64,000 nt of DNA from Eutreptiella sp. 'Long Island Sound 2002' (Eukaryota; Euglenozoa; Euglenophyceae; Eutreptiales; Eutreptiaceae). The DNA lies in assembly GCA_964036045.1 (NCBI GenBank), contig OZ038382.1, forward strand, positions 150,982,961 to 151,046,960. Direction: 5' to 3'. The translations under genes and the position numbers were made by a program. The notes under the pieces were generated by a model. It was not told where the DNA came from and made no database searches. It saw only the letters and a program-made list of their open reading frames with translations. Of this stretch, positions 1-10,673 are shown in pieces (within the stretch, counting starts at the first letter, position 1; every line of letters starts with the position of its first letter).

Positions 1-752
1 CTTGACCCCTTTCCCTTGTTACACCGGGCATGTGTGCGCACCAAAGGCGTTTGATGCTTCCTAATTTAAGTTGAGACCAAGGCAGTTCGAACCCAACCTT
101 CTTTATTCTATTTCCTCACACTCGCTCGTAGATATGGCTCTTCAAAGTGGACCCACGATTCGCTTTTGTTTCCCTTATATCTCCAAGTCAAATGGGTGGC
201 AAGTATAAGGGAAACCTGATTCGGGCATAGGGAAAGGAGTATGACCAATCGAAGAAGTCCAAATCAAGTGCGGCGATGTCGAAGTCGAAAATCCGATTTC
301 GACATCGCGAAAAATTTTGATAAAAATTTCGAGTGCTTATTTAGAGAAGTGCGGAAGCAACGAAGCCTTTGCTGATGAAATCTGACCCTTCAACGGAATA
401 TCCGCCAAAATATCTGGAAATAACAGTTAACCAATCGGTTAACGCAAAATCGCGAGCCAACTGACAGTCGCCGATACATTGACCATCAGAACGAAAGGCT
501 GAAAAATTACGGAAACATTATGATAATAAAACCCTGTTGATTCTTGATATTCCGACATATAAATCTCCGCTGGCGGTGCCTCGGTTCTGAATATGGCCGC
601 TCATAGCCGGAATGGCCAAACCTATCACACTATCACATCGGGTTAGATCAGGTGGATGGGAGAGTATGATATCAGCCAATGGCGGCTTGCCGGCACATAG
701 ATACACACCCCAAGTGACCCCAAGATGGCCACGGGGGTCCGAACCGGCTTCA
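1..752. other. No gene seen
   Basis: I see no convincing coding region here. Open frames are short, overlap on both strands and show no known motif. The only local structure I noticed is a hairpin at 273-308. The right edge is where similarity to the dispersed repeat R1 begins. Confidence 0.5.
273..308. repeat. Near-perfect inverted repeat (hairpin)
   Basis: The arm starting GCGATGTCGAA is complementary to the arm ending TTCGACATCGC, with a short A/T-rich centre. It could be a fragment of a transposon end or a cruciform. No function can be assigned. Confidence 0.6.
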
Positions 753-1406
753 GCACGGCGTTCTTTAAAGACAGCGTGTTTGAAAACATCTGGACTTTTT
801 CTGTCGTCATTACTAGTGCGCACGCTGCCGGCGCAATTTGTATTTGTTGTCTCCGTGCGCTCCGTTGCCAGTTGCCGAAAACCAATTTCCCAACCACAAT
901 CTTCTGTTCCGTTTTCTTCCTTAATCCCACTTGAAAAAAAAACCCTATCTTTCAGGCAGCGAAGGCTACGGCCGCCATTAAAATTGGACACGCCTGCCAT
1001 TGAGTGGCTGTTGGAAAAAACAAAATCATTCCCCTGACCCCCCTGACGAATATGACGAAGGTTACCAATGTATAATCGACAGTCTCAAGTGGTAGTCTTG
1101 AAAGGGAATGTAAATGCCGGCGTAGCCTGACCTGCCGGCTTTTTCATTTCTTTGTGTGGTTTGAGTGCGCGAGGCCTTGCGCACTGATTGTTTTCGTTGG
1201 ACAATGTTGTGTACCCTGTCATACGTGACCAACAGTGTGTCTACACACACGTACACCGCAAAAAACAAATGTCCTTGTCAGTATGGTACTGCACCTGCAG
1301 TCTTACGCGTTATATCCACCCGGTAAACCATTACATAATGTGATCAGAGTGCTTGACACCTCGCGCACTCCAGATGCCTAAATTTGTATTTCATTTTTGC
1401 TATATA
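753..1406. repeat. Dispersed repeat R1, copy 1
   Basis: About 650 bp, closely matching 48373-48779 continued at 54495-54738. It begins near GCACGGCG and ends near ATTTCATTTTT. Copy 1 is uninterrupted and shows the original sequence across the point where element D landed in copy 2. It has no obvious coding potential, terminal repeats or Pol III boxes, so its class is unknown. Confidence 0.75.
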
Positions 1407-1410
1407 GTTT

Positions 1411-1572
1411 AGGTAGGTAGGTAGGTCATCTGGGGACTGGGGTTGCCCCGCAGGCGGGTCTTACCAAGGGACCTTTCCTCACCCACCCACGGCCCTACTG
1501 CACGTGCCCCCACAAAGCAGCTCACTCACATGGGGGAAGGGCGCGGTTGCCGCGAGCAGTACCCTACTGCAG
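1411..1572. repeat. GC-rich repeat fragment with (AGGT)n tract
   Basis: An (AGGT)4 microsatellite at 1411-1426 is followed by GC-rich sequence up to the left end of the DIRS element. A similar (GGTA)n tract occurs at about 7408-7427. On the minus strand these read (ACCT)n, which would fit the simple-repeat 3' tail of a LINE. It is probably one end of the GC-rich block that resumes at 6585. Confidence 0.4.
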
Positions 1573-1980
1573 GGAGGCTCGGCTTCAGCACAGCACAATC
1601 CCCATACTGAGCACTACTCAAAACTACCGGTTGACTTCACAAGTGTACTCTACATTCCCCTTTTGGTACACTTGTCCCCTGATTTTGTTTTGCTTCTATC
1701 TCTACACTGAGGCCACAAGCAGGAAAGAGGCCTTCACCAATGGATCCGGCATCCACAAATTATGGGGGTATAGCCCCTTATAAAAATACTCGCAAATTCA
1801 TCAATTTCGGGGTTGGAACCCGGGTCCCCCGTTTGCAATGCCATGCCTCCAACCACTAAGGCAACCAGCCTGCCTGCTTAACTGCCTGTCACCAGAGTAT
1901 AGAAAAAAATGATAATCAGTTCTCACTCACTTACCAACCGCCAATAACTGTCTCCCTATGCTCAAAAAAACCGGTTTGCT
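1573..1980. repeat. Left inverted terminal repeat of the DIRS element
   Basis: The reverse complement of 1573-1980 matches 6147-6584 with substitutions and small indels. Shared landmarks are the GAGCATAGGGAGACAG block, the tRNA-like segment, the GGATCC/GCCGGATCC block and the terminal CTCAGTATG block. The outermost bases are repeated in the ICR. Confidence 0.85.
1808..1866 (-). promoter_or_regulatory. tRNA-like A/B-box segment in left ITR
   Basis: Read on the minus strand this begins GGTTGCCTTAGTGG (A-box-like) and ends with GGGTTCCAACC (B-box-like), with TTGCAAA at the anticodon-loop position. It is the inverted partner of 6255-6320. The acceptor arm does not pair, so it is not a functional tRNA. 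It may be a Pol III promoter relic or a captured SINE head. Confidence 0.5.
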
Positions 1981-2065
1981 TCAAGAATTGATATAATTCT
2001 GAGCTACTTGTTTTTTGAGTTTCTGTTTTAAAAAATTTAAAATCACAGAATACAATTTGGCCACA

Positions 2066-3019
2066 ATGGATGCACACAACATTGTGGATTTTCTCACGAA
2101 ATTGCCAGAAGCGATGCAGCAAGTTCCAGATTTGCAGGCCTCATCGGATGCAATGAAGGACATGGATGCCAATGGCACTGACAGAGTGGCAAGCGACCAA
2201 GACGTATTCCAAATTGACTGGGCATAAGACAGTCTGTGTCGCGAAAGATTTTTGCCTTTATTGCTCAATGCCCTACATATGGTGCACACTGGGAAACCCA
2301 AAAGGACGATGTCCAAGGCAATTAATGAGGACGTCTTCTTGATGTCGTCGGCGCTGGAGGACGCGCTGAAGCGCCCCGGGTCTTTTGATCAGACCTTCGT
2401 GTGGCAGGACAAAACGCACTCGACTCCGTCGATCGTAAAGCGATTGCTCGCAGATGCGCTCGCGTTGGTGGAGCCTGCAAAAAGACACAAGTTCATGCAC
2501 GAGGTACCGCACTATGAGGAAATAGGGCGAACCCCAGTGTATAACGCGCCGGTGCGTAGTGAATACGATGCAGAGAAAGTGCGCTGGGACACACACGTGC
2601 GTAAATGTTTGCGTATGCTCACCACGCTGCAACTCGTGTAAGAAGAACCAGAGTCGATGCCAGACATTGATCCGGTGAATATGTTGCATCACACAATTGC
2701 GTCCTTAGGGGCGCTGTCTCTTTCCATCACACAGTCACGATGAGTGGCAGAGGATAAGCGACTCAAGGTGGAAAAACCAGGTTCCACACCGCTGTTCGCT
2801 GAGGCAGAAGTAAAGCTATTGAAACACAAAGATACCTTGAACCATAAACTGCGTGGCAGGTCAGCGTATTCCAGCTTCCAACATTCCAGCTTCCAACATT
2901 CACGTGGTCGTTATTACAAGGGATACTCCTTTCGTTCTGAGAAAGGAAAACGCAAAGGTAAAGGGAAGGGCAAAGGCTACGATAAACCCTTCCACACGGA
3001 GCGTGTTGCAGAGAAATGA
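2066..3019 (+). pseudogene. DIRS gag-like ORF, broken by in-frame stops
   Basis: One reading frame runs from the ATG at 2066 to the TGA at 3017-3019, interrupted by TAA at 2225, TAA at 2639 and TGA at 2741, without any frame change. The N-terminal part is acidic and helical. The C-terminal part is Ser/His/Arg-rich and ends in a strongly basic GKGKGKG tract, as expected of a nucleic-acid-binding Gag. Its last codons overlap the RT start as ATGA (3016-3019), an arrangement typical of coupled translation. No CCHC knuckle is visible. The position 5' of RT in a DIRS element is the main reason for the gag call. Confidence 0.65.
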
Positions 3020-4886
3020 CGTGCGTCAATGATCTTCTGATGTCGGAAATCATAGTGCGGGGAGTGGACACTTCCATTCCTTCTTACAAGCGGCTACAGG
3101 CCGCTTGGCGCAAATGGGATGCACTTGGAGACGCGTATGTTTCTCGCGTAGTGCAGAACGGACCATTATTCGATTGGGTCCCTGGTTTCGATCTGTTACA
3201 CCCTGAAGACAATTACAGACCTTTTTCTCTGGCTCCACACGCTGGAGACATTTCGGACGAAGACGTCGTCTTGCGGCAAGAGGTAGACAAGTTGGTTCTT
3301 GCAGGTCATGTCAGCGAAATTGATCCTGAAGAGGCGAAATGTGTTACTTCCATATTCTTAGTTGACAAAAAACCTGACCCAGAGAATCCAGAAGGATCGT
3401 CCAGGCCATGCAGAAATTTAACGCCGGTGAATCGTTTCATACACGTGACCTATTTTACGTTACCGACGCTACGGGAAATTTTGCAGTACCTGAAGAAGGG
3501 ATACTACGCATGCAAACTGGATTTGAAATCGGCTTATTTTCACATGCCGATTGCGAAGAGAGATGCATCATGGTTATGTTTTCGACACAGAGGACACGTG
3601 TTTTGTTGGAATTGGTTGCTTTTTGGTCTTAATATCACCCCCAGGGAATGGCAGCGGCTGATGCTACCAGTGGTGAATCACTTACGAAAAAAGGGGGTTT
3701 TACTTTGGGTCTATTTAAACGATTTCCTGATTATTGCACCGACGAGGGAGCTCACAGCAAAGCATACCAAATGACTGGCCGATCTTCTGTGTAGGCTCGG
3801 GATACAGATCCACGTCGCCAAGTCCGTATTGAACCCAACTCACGCGCTGGTCTTTCTGGGCTTCTTGCTGGATCTACGCGAGGCAACGGTTCGCATACCA
3901 CCACACAAGCTCAAGTCACTTTCTCACGATGTGAGACGGTTAGTGGAAGCGGACACACCAACTTGCAGACGATGCACGTCAGTTCTGGGTCGCCTTCATG
4001 GACTCCCATTCGCGGCTCCACAAATGCGGTTGTACACGGATGCACTAGCGCAACACGTGGCGGTACTGAGCACGCGCGCATGGGAGGCACGAGCAGACCT
4101 ACCGGACCAAGTAACTATTCAGTTGGAACTGGTTGTGGAGGAGCTACTCCAATGGAAAGGGCGTCAATTCACTGTCGAAGTCGAGAAGACGCACATGTGG
4201 ACGGATGCATCCGATCACGGTTGGGGAGCAACCATGCACAATCACGTGGCAACTTACGGTTGGTTCAGCACATCAGAGGGTCACATAGACCTGAAGAAAT
4301 TCAGGGCAGGCGTCAATGCCATCAAATCGTACCTACTGCGGGACACAGAGCTTCATCTCCACGTAGACAACATGGTGTCCTTCTACTACCTGAAGAAATG
4401 GGGAGGTCGCATCCGAAGGTTAAACAGTCTCATGCAAGAATTTTGGGATTACTGCCGTCAGATGAACGTGTTCTCGTTCCACATTATGTGCCCAGCGCGC
4501 TCAACCCAGCAGACAAGTGGAGCCGTCAACAAGTGACATTGACGGAAATATCACTGGATCCGGGCAGCATGGCAACAATTTGGAAGACATTTTCGTGGAT
4601 AGATAGGGCAATCGATTGGATGGCGAGTGCGGTGAACAAGCAATGTCAAAAGTTTCTTTCAGAGTACCCTCAGCCGGGGGCGTCAGGGGTGGACATTTTT
4701 GTTCAACGAGCGCACAAGATATCGCCGGGTCTTTGCAACCCTCCGTGGCATATGATCCCCAAAGTTCTAGCTTATCTGGAGGAGGCGACGAAATACGAGG
4801 TTCTTCTCGTGGTTCCATACCATCCACTGAAACCATTGTGGCACAACTTGCAGTCTTTGGCGCAACGCACGATCACAATCTATTGA
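3016..4886 (+). pseudogene. DIRS RT-RNase H-methyltransferase polyprotein (dead copy)
   Basis: This would copy element RNA into DNA. RT is at 3016-3774 with LDLKSAYFHMPI and a catalytic box reading VYLNDFLIIA, where the family has YxDD, so one catalytic Asp is Asn. After a TGA at 3772 the same frame resumes with RNase H (WTDASDHGWGA at about 4198; LHVDN at about 4360). Near 4485 the frame shifts. The alternative frame continues with ALNPADKWSRQ, the end of RNase H. It then runs into a Dam-like domain with NPPWHMIPKVL and LLVVPYHPLKPLW, ending at 4886. Such a methyltransferase domain is known from DIRS1-like elements. One stop, one frameshift and the D-to-N change make it non-functional. Confidence 0.85.
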
Positions 4887-4986
4887 GCAACCTATCATCT
4901 TCCAGACGGGGTAACGATCAGGGCACGTCAGCCTATGATCTGCAGGCAGACTTGGAGGAACATCCGCGGAAGAAATCGAAACACAC

Positions 4987-5883
4987 ATGAGGGCGCTGGG
5001 AGAACAAACCTTCAAAAGATACAACAGGGCTGGGCTCAAGTTTCTGGCGTTGGCGAGTTCCAAACGATCTTTTACTCCCATAAGGGATCTGGACACCATT
5101 CCAATTTCTTCGTTGGCTTACTGGCTGATCCAATTTTCTGAGAAGGAGTCGTTCGCGGAGGCGCGTTGCGCATACGCTGCTTTGCTCCTATTCTCTGGGG
5201 CGCAAACCTTACGATACGAGCCCATTTTGAAAGGTATCAAGAAAAGATGGAACTATTCAGGGCCACGTTACATGGTGTATTACGACGTTCCCAAGCTTTT
5301 GCAACAGCTGCCATACTTGGAGGCAAGGACTGAATCTCAAGTTCGTTTGCGTCTTATTCAGGTATTGCGCTTTTTCGCGCTTTTTTTCGTGGCATCGATC
5401 TGGAACGTACGAAACGCACAGATATCATTAAGCAGGGCAATGTTTGTTTTGTTTCAGGCCAGGCGTACGGGACGCCCTGTTTACGAACCAAGTCCAATCC
5501 ACGCAATGTCGAACAGAGCATACTGTCCTCTTTATTGGTTGGGGGTATACCTGGAGATGACCAGCTCTTACGAAGGGAACGAACTCTTCGTGTCGCTCAA
5601 GGCTCCCAGGAAGCCCATTGTGGCAGGGACGATCAATTCGTTGACTACGACATTTCTACGGAGCGTGGGACTGCATGAGTCTACTGCGCACAGTACGAGG
5701 GGTTCTGCGGCAACTGCTCTGATTCTGTTGGGGACTGATCCTCATATCGTTTGCGAACTGGCTGATTGGAGAAATTACCACACGTTCAGGAGTTTTTATA
5801 ACAGAGTGCGGGCGATGACTAATATCGCGCAGTCGCTGGTGCCCCACGACTCTGACAATTCTGAGCTTCTGTTGAAGGAATAA
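4987..5883 (+). CDS. DIRS tyrosine recombinase
   Basis: A 298-residue open ORF starting at ATG 4987, 100 bp after the RT/MT frame ends. It would integrate the circular DNA intermediate and replaces the DDE integrase of LTR elements. The C-terminal half has the expected order: a candidate first Arg in IWNVRNAQIS, the HxxR box HSTRGSAATAL, a Trp/His region in ELADWRNYH, and the nucleophile Tyr in FRSFYNRV. The N-terminal half resembles a core-binding domain. It is the only intact ORF of the element. It could still act on related elements if expressed, but I cannot tell. Confidence 0.85.
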   Translation: MRALGEQTFKRYNRAGLKFLALASSKRSFTPIRDLDTIPISSLAYWLIQFSEKESFAEARCAYAALLLFSGAQTLRYEPILKGIKKRWNYSGPRYMVYYDVPKLLQQLPYLEARTESQVRLRLIQVLRFFALFFVASIWNVRNAQISLSRAMFVLFQARRTGRPVYEPSPIHAMSNRAYCPLYWLGVYLEMTSSYEGNELFVSLKAPRKPIVAGTINSLTTTFLRSVGLHESTAHSTRGSAATALILLGTDPHIVCELADWRNYHTFRSFYNRVRAMTNIAQSLVPHDSDNSELLLKE

Positions 5884-5945
5884 CGGGAAGTTTTATTGGT
5901 TTTTATAAATCTATTTATTGCATTCTTTTACGGCTTCTGCTGTCT

Positions 5946-6060
5946 GTGCTCAGTATGGGGATTGTGCTGTGCTGAAGCCAAGCCTCCTCGAACCTACCAA
6001 AATGTAATTCCGAGGAACGAAGAGGGGGCCAGGCGAAAGCACAGCACAAGACACATACTG
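5946..6060. repeat. Internal complementary region of the DIRS element
   Basis: 5946-5985 (GTGCTCAG to AGCCTCC) is the reverse complement of the left terminus at 1573-1615. About 5985-6060 (TCGAACCTACC to ACACATACTG) is the reverse complement of the right terminus at about 6508-6584. The junction between the halves fixes the element ends to within a few bases. In DIRS replication this region templates joining of the two ends into a circle. Confidence 0.85.
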
Positions 6061-6146
6061 CCCGCCCTTCACGCCCTATGTATGGGGTACAAGAATGAGG
6101 GATATAATGTGCTATGGGTATTGAAACATATGTGCTACTTGATGCC

Positions 6147-6584
6147 AACCGTTTGTTTTGAGCATAGGGAGACAGTTATTGGTTGGTAAGTGAGTGAGAA
6201 CTAATTTTGATTTTGTTTATATACTCTGGTGACAGGCAGTTAAGCAGGCAGGCTGGTTGCCTTAGTGGTTAAGGGAATGGCATTGCAAACGGGGGACCCG
6301 GGTTCAAACCCCAAAACGGATGAACTTGCAAGAATGTTTTAAGGGGCCATACCCCCATGATTTGTGGATGCCGGATCCATTAATGAAGGACGTTCTCCTG
6401 CTTGAGGCCTCAGTGTAGAGATATAGGCAAAAAAAAATCAGGGGACAAGTGTACCAAAAGGGGAATGTAGAGTACACTTGTGAAGTAAACCGGTAGTTTT
6501 GAGTAGTGCTCAGTATGTGTTTTGTGCTGTGTCTTCGCCTCGCCCCCTCTTCCTTCCTCTGTATTACATTTTGGTAAGTTCGAG
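6147..6584. repeat. Right inverted terminal repeat of the DIRS element
   Basis: Inverted partner of 1573-1980. It contains the tRNA-like segment and ends near ATTTTGGTAAGTTCGA, the end predicted by the ICR. GC-rich block sequence resumes at about 6585. Confidence 0.85.
6255..6320 (+). promoter_or_regulatory. tRNA-like A/B-box segment in right ITR
   Basis: GGTTGCCTTAGTGG resembles a Pol III A box. GGGTTCAAACC fits the B-box consensus about 45 bp later, and TTGCAAA sits where a tRNA-Cys-like anticodon loop would be. The acceptor stem is absent. The left ITR has the same segment with a B-box substitution. Confidence 0.5.
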
Positions 6585-7152
6585 TTCTGCCCAGAGAGGT
6601 AACCCATGTTCGACCGAAGTCTCACATTCCTCTCCGTCGGGTGGATGATACGTGGGGGAGGGTCCCATCACACATCCTCATCAACCTCCAGATTCTGGGG
6701 CCAAGGGGCCCGGAGCCAGGCCAAAGGCCCTGTCCTGAAGGCACCCCCACCTGGGTTGGTTTCCAGTAGGCGTGAGGCGACTTGAAGAAGCACGTGCTAC
6801 GGGACTTGCATGCCGTGGCGCACACTCACGCCTCCTGACTCGGTCGAGCTTGCCCTCTCCCGAGGGGCTGCGGGTTGGAAGTTGTCCGTTGCCGTAGGTT
6901 CGTTGGTTGTGTAATGGCAGAGTTGCGGTGTTCTGTCGCGTCCGTGGGTATGGTCGTCGGCGGGCCTGGCTCACCATGGTGTCGCCAACCCGTGGGACGC
7001 CGTTCCCGTATTGACCCTTGCATGCCCGGCTGGTTCGATGTTGGCCGGCTTGCGTGTGGTCTGCTTATGATCGCGTTGGTGCATGGGTGTGTTAACCGCC
7101 TTATGGTCAGCTTGTTCATCGTTGGGTTTTTTCTGCTGCCGCCGGCGCTGTT

Positions 7153-7409
7153 GCGTCCTAGGCTGTCGTGTGGACGACGTGTGCGCAGTGGGCTCCTTCG
7201 TGGGAAGATCCGCGTGCGCGCAGCCCGTTATGGTGAGTCGTTGTGGTCCTGGGGTCGGGGGTCCGAAGTAGGTCGTTGTGGTTGGTTGGTCCGTCGTTGA
7301 ATGATAGAATCTCGGCGTTGCTGTGCGTTCGGGAACATCATCGCCGACGGGCGTGGCGTGTCATGGTGTCGCCAACCCATGGGGCGCCGTTCCCGCTTCG
7401 ACCCTTGCA
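7153..7409. repeat. 257-bp direct repeat, copy 1
   Basis: Begins GCGTCCTAGGCTGTCG and ends CGCTTCGACCCTTGCA. Matches 10674-10930 over its full length with few substitutions and equal length. Homology stops abruptly at both edges. Confidence 0.8.
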
Positions 7410-9783
7410 GGTAGGTAGGTAGGTAGGTGCACTCGGTCGTGGAGAGGCGCCCCATGGTTCCCCCTGGCGTCGCCCCTGTGACGAACAGGAAGAGGCTCCG
7501 CGCGTGAAGAGGGGAGCTGGCTTACATCCTGCTAGACCTGACTGTTGGCCCCCAACAAAGCGGCCCCGGGCAACACCGAGAGGGCTGATTGCCGCCAGCG
7601 TGACGTGCTTGTCTCGCCGGGAGGGTGTGCCCCCGTGCTTGCGCACGTCCCCTCCTTTGGGCGGAACCCTAGAGGTGCACCGGACTTCCCTAGCGTATCC
7701 CGTCCCCAAGGCATGCATGCACGTTCTTGGTACTAGGGTTCCGAGGCGCTTGGGTGTCGCACGCTCCGCCTCGAGTCCCAAAGAAGCGCAGGCCTTAGGA
7801 TGCAGCCTTACCCCCGGTCTCCGGATCTCGTTTGGCTGGGTCACCTGCATGGCACGGGCCGCCTCAGTGCCCGGGCTGTGGGCACTTGGTTTCCTACTGT
7901 TTTGCGGCGTTTGTGTTTCGGTCCAGTTTGCGGTTGGGTGTGGGTTTTGTTAACCCCGCCAGTCCTGGCTGGGGTCTTGGGTGGGTTTGTGGTGTTGTCC
8001 CTCTAGTGTCGGCTGTGTGTGGTGTTCGTGGTTGGGGTTCGGTTCCGGCCTGCTTATGGGACGTGTGTGGTTTCGTGCGCCCCCCGCTTGCCCCCCGCTG
8101 TTTCCGGTTCCGGCGTGCGGTGTGGGCGTGCGTGCCCGGCCTGGGTCTCGGCTGTGCCCAGCCCTTCTTGGCTGGGTTGTTGGGGTGTGTTTTTTGCGCT
8201 TTTGTTTTTTTTTCTTCTTTCTCGGTGTCCCTGTCCCGGGCCTTGTGGTCCTTGTCCCCCCATCCCGTTTCTTTCGGGCTGGGCTGCTGGCTCTTGTTTT
8301 TTTTTTTCGTGGTGTGTGTCTGCATGTTTCGGTGTCCCTTTTCCCGGTGGGCCGCTGTTCCTGGCTTGGTGTTGCCGGGTTTGGCTGGGTGGTCCCCCTG
8401 TGCCTCTTTGGGGGTCCTGTCTTTGATGCCTTCTGGGGGGGGTTTTGACCGCCTCCGGTGGTGCTGGCGGGCGGTTTGGTGGCTGTGGGCTGTTTTCGCG
8501 CCCCCCCCCTCCCCCCCTGTTTTTTTTGGGGGGGGGGGCAGCCTGTTCCTCCCTCTGCGTTCCCTGGGCTGGCGCACGCACTGGCCCGCATTCAGTGTTG
8601 TCTTCCGGGCTGCTGTTGGCGGTTGCGTTCTGTTTGGCCATGTTCCGGCCCCATGGGTCGGGTGGGCTATGTGTACGGTGGGCAGCGCGCACCTTCTTGC
8701 CGGGTTAAGTCCTGGCTCTGCCGGCTGGGCGGCTGCGCCAGGCGACTGCTTGTGGCTCTGGGTGAGGGGGCTGGGGTTGTTCGTGTCCTTTCCACTCTGC
8801 GGTGCCGGTTTTAACCTTCTGGGTGGTCCGCCACTGTTGTTGCTAAGCGCGCTGTGGCCCCGTGTGTGGCCTGCGGTGCTGGTGTGTGGCGTGCTGGTGC
8901 GGCGCCTTCCGGGGTGTGCGGTGGCTTGCTTCGGTTAGTCCTTCAGGTTAGGGTCAGTTGTGTCGTGTTGTGCCGCTCTGTGCCGCGTCGCGTCGCGTTG
9001 TGCTGTGGCGCGTTGCACTGTGGCGCGCTGTGGTGCGGTGTGGCGTGGTCTCGCGTTGTGCCGCGGAGGGTCAGTGGAGGTCAGCCTGGCCTGTGTCGTG
9101 GTGCGGAGTGCGGGCCGGAGTGTGGCTGGCTGGTGGCTGGGGGGTGCGGTTAGGTGCCGGTGTCCCGCTGGGTCCTTCCTGTGGGGGCTTGGGCGTGCCC
9201 CTCGGGCTGGTGGGTCGGGTAGGTCGATCGCGTGACGGTCCGTGGGGTTGCCCTCCCTGGGGGCCTGTGCCTTGGTCCCGTGTCCTCTGTGGGTTTCGGT
9301 TCCTAGTCCTGGTCGCTGTGGCCGTGCCTTCGTCCTCTTCCGGTGCCTGTGAGGTGGCCCTTGTGGCGGCCGGGGTCGTCGCCTGGCGGTGAGGGCGTGG
9401 TTGTGCGCCGTGCGGCGGCGTTCCTTGCGCCTTCTCCTGTGGGTGTGGCCCGTTCTCCCCGTGTAGGTGTGCCCTCCATTCCCCGTGTGGTTTCCGGTGG
9501 CTGGTCGGTGTGCGCTGGTGTGATCCGTACGGCGTCCGATGCTTGCTTCGGCGGTGTGTGTAGGGGGGTGCGCCCCCGGGAATCGTGGGGCGTTCGGTGG
9601 GGGTGGGGCGGCGGTGGCCCCCTCGTCGTGGTATGCCCTTCCTGGGTGCGGGTCGTGGCGTTTGCCATGGTGCCCTTTTCCTCCGTGCTTTGGTCCCCGC
9701 TCCCGCCCCTTCCTGGTTCTTGGGTGGTTTCCTGCCCCCATGTGGTGTCCCTTCCGGCGTCCTGTCCCTGTGAGTGCCTGCCC

Positions 9784-10164
9784 TCACTTGGGGCCCCTCC
9801 GTGCCCTCTTGCCTGAGTGCCCCTTGGTCTCCCTTGCCCTCCCCTTGCCCTTGTCCTGCCCCTTCCTGGTGTGGTGTTGGCGGGAGGGGCGGGGTGGGGA
9901 GGGGGCGCCGACGGCCCAGGCCTGGGGGTGGGTCGACTGGAGCCACTGGCGGAGGGCTTGGGGGGTGTAGGGGGGGCGGAGGCCCTGGACCGCATCGCGG
10001 AGGAGGGCCTCCCATGCCGCTTGTGGCATGATGGCCTCCGGGGCGGCCTCGTTGGGGTCGGCGGGGGTGCGGGTGTGCACCTCCTCGAAGGTATGCACCA
10101 TGTGCACCCCATCGTGCCTTCCCGCTCCTCCGGCCCACTTCACCCAGCGGCGGAGCTCCTCCAA
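9784..10164 (-). CDS. Unknown protein fragment of GC-rich element
   Basis: A 126-residue open frame on minus. It looks more like real protein than its surroundings: a mixed helical N-terminal part (WVKWAGGAGRHDG, then PQAAWEALLRDAVQGL and PQALRQWLQ) and a basic Lys/Arg/Gly tail. WVK followed by His-rich sequence is loosely reminiscent of the C-terminal part of an RNase H domain, but no catalytic set is visible. No family is recognised. The start is unclear because the upstream sequence is low-complexity. Confidence 0.3.
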   Translation of the reverse strand: MEELRRWVKWAGGAGRHDGVHMVHTFEEVHTRTPADPNEAAPEAIMPQAAWEALLRDAVQGLRPPYTPQALRQWLQSTHPQAWAVGAPSPPRPSRQHHTRKGQDKGKGRARETKGHSGKRARRGPK

Positions 10165-10673
10165 AGCGGGGGCAGACCGTCAGGCGAGGTGGGCAGGGGC
10201 CTGGGGGGGTGAGGGGTCCGTGCCCGGGGTCCTGGAGCGGCGGGGGGAGGACATGGACCTGCAGTGGTGGCGGGGGTGGCAGTGCCTGGGGGAGCGGGAG
10301 CGGCGGTGTCGGGGGCTGGGGGTGGAGGACGGGTACGGGCGGAGGGGGGAACGGGAGGGGGAGATGGACATGGGGCGGCAGTGGTGCGCTTGGTGGCGTC
10401 CGGGGGACTGGGAGTGGTGGTGGGGGGGGCTGGGGGTGGTGGATGGGTATGGGCGGCGGGGGAACGGGGAGCCTGGCGGGGCCTGTGGGGGGAGGGGGAG
10501 GTGGACGTGGGGCGGCGGTGGCGTGCCTAGCGGCGTCGGGGGGAGCGGGAGCGGTGGTGGCGGGGGCTGGGGGTGGGGGTCTTGTGTTGCCAGAGGCAGG
10601 AGGGGGAGGTGGACATGGGGCGGCGGTGGCGCTCGTGGTGGCGCCCGGGGGAGCGGGAGCGGCGGGAGCCTTC

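Larger units (their letters stand above)
1573..6584 (+). mobile_element. DIRS-like tyrosine-recombinase retrotransposon
   Basis: A complete DIRS-type architecture of about 5 kb. In order it has an inverted terminal repeat, a degenerate gag ORF, RT, RNase H, a Dam-like methyltransferase domain, a tyrosine recombinase, an internal complementary region (ICR) and a second inverted terminal repeat. The ICR (5946-6060) is the reverse complement of the left terminus followed by the reverse complement of the right terminus, which is diagnostic for DIRS elements and their circular intermediate. There is no target-site duplication, as expected for this group. The copy is dead: gag and RT carry stops, a frameshift separates the RNase H parts and the RT active site is changed. 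Confidence 0.9.

Noticed and set aside
518-1037. Overlapping ORFs of up to 160 codons at the left edge
   Set aside because: They partly lie in the dispersed repeat R1, occur on both strands and have no motif. The R1 copy at 48373 does not conserve them as clean frames.
6255-6320. Functional tRNA gene (Cys-like anticodon)
   Set aside because: A and B boxes are present, but there is no paired acceptor stem and the D and anticodon arms are poor. It is also repeated inverted in the DIRS ITR.
7832-8938. 368-codon plus-strand ORF rich in Cys, Gly, Phe and Val
   Set aside because: Pure consequence of GT-rich composition with long T and G runs. The other frames and the opposite strand are equally open, and no domain pattern is present.
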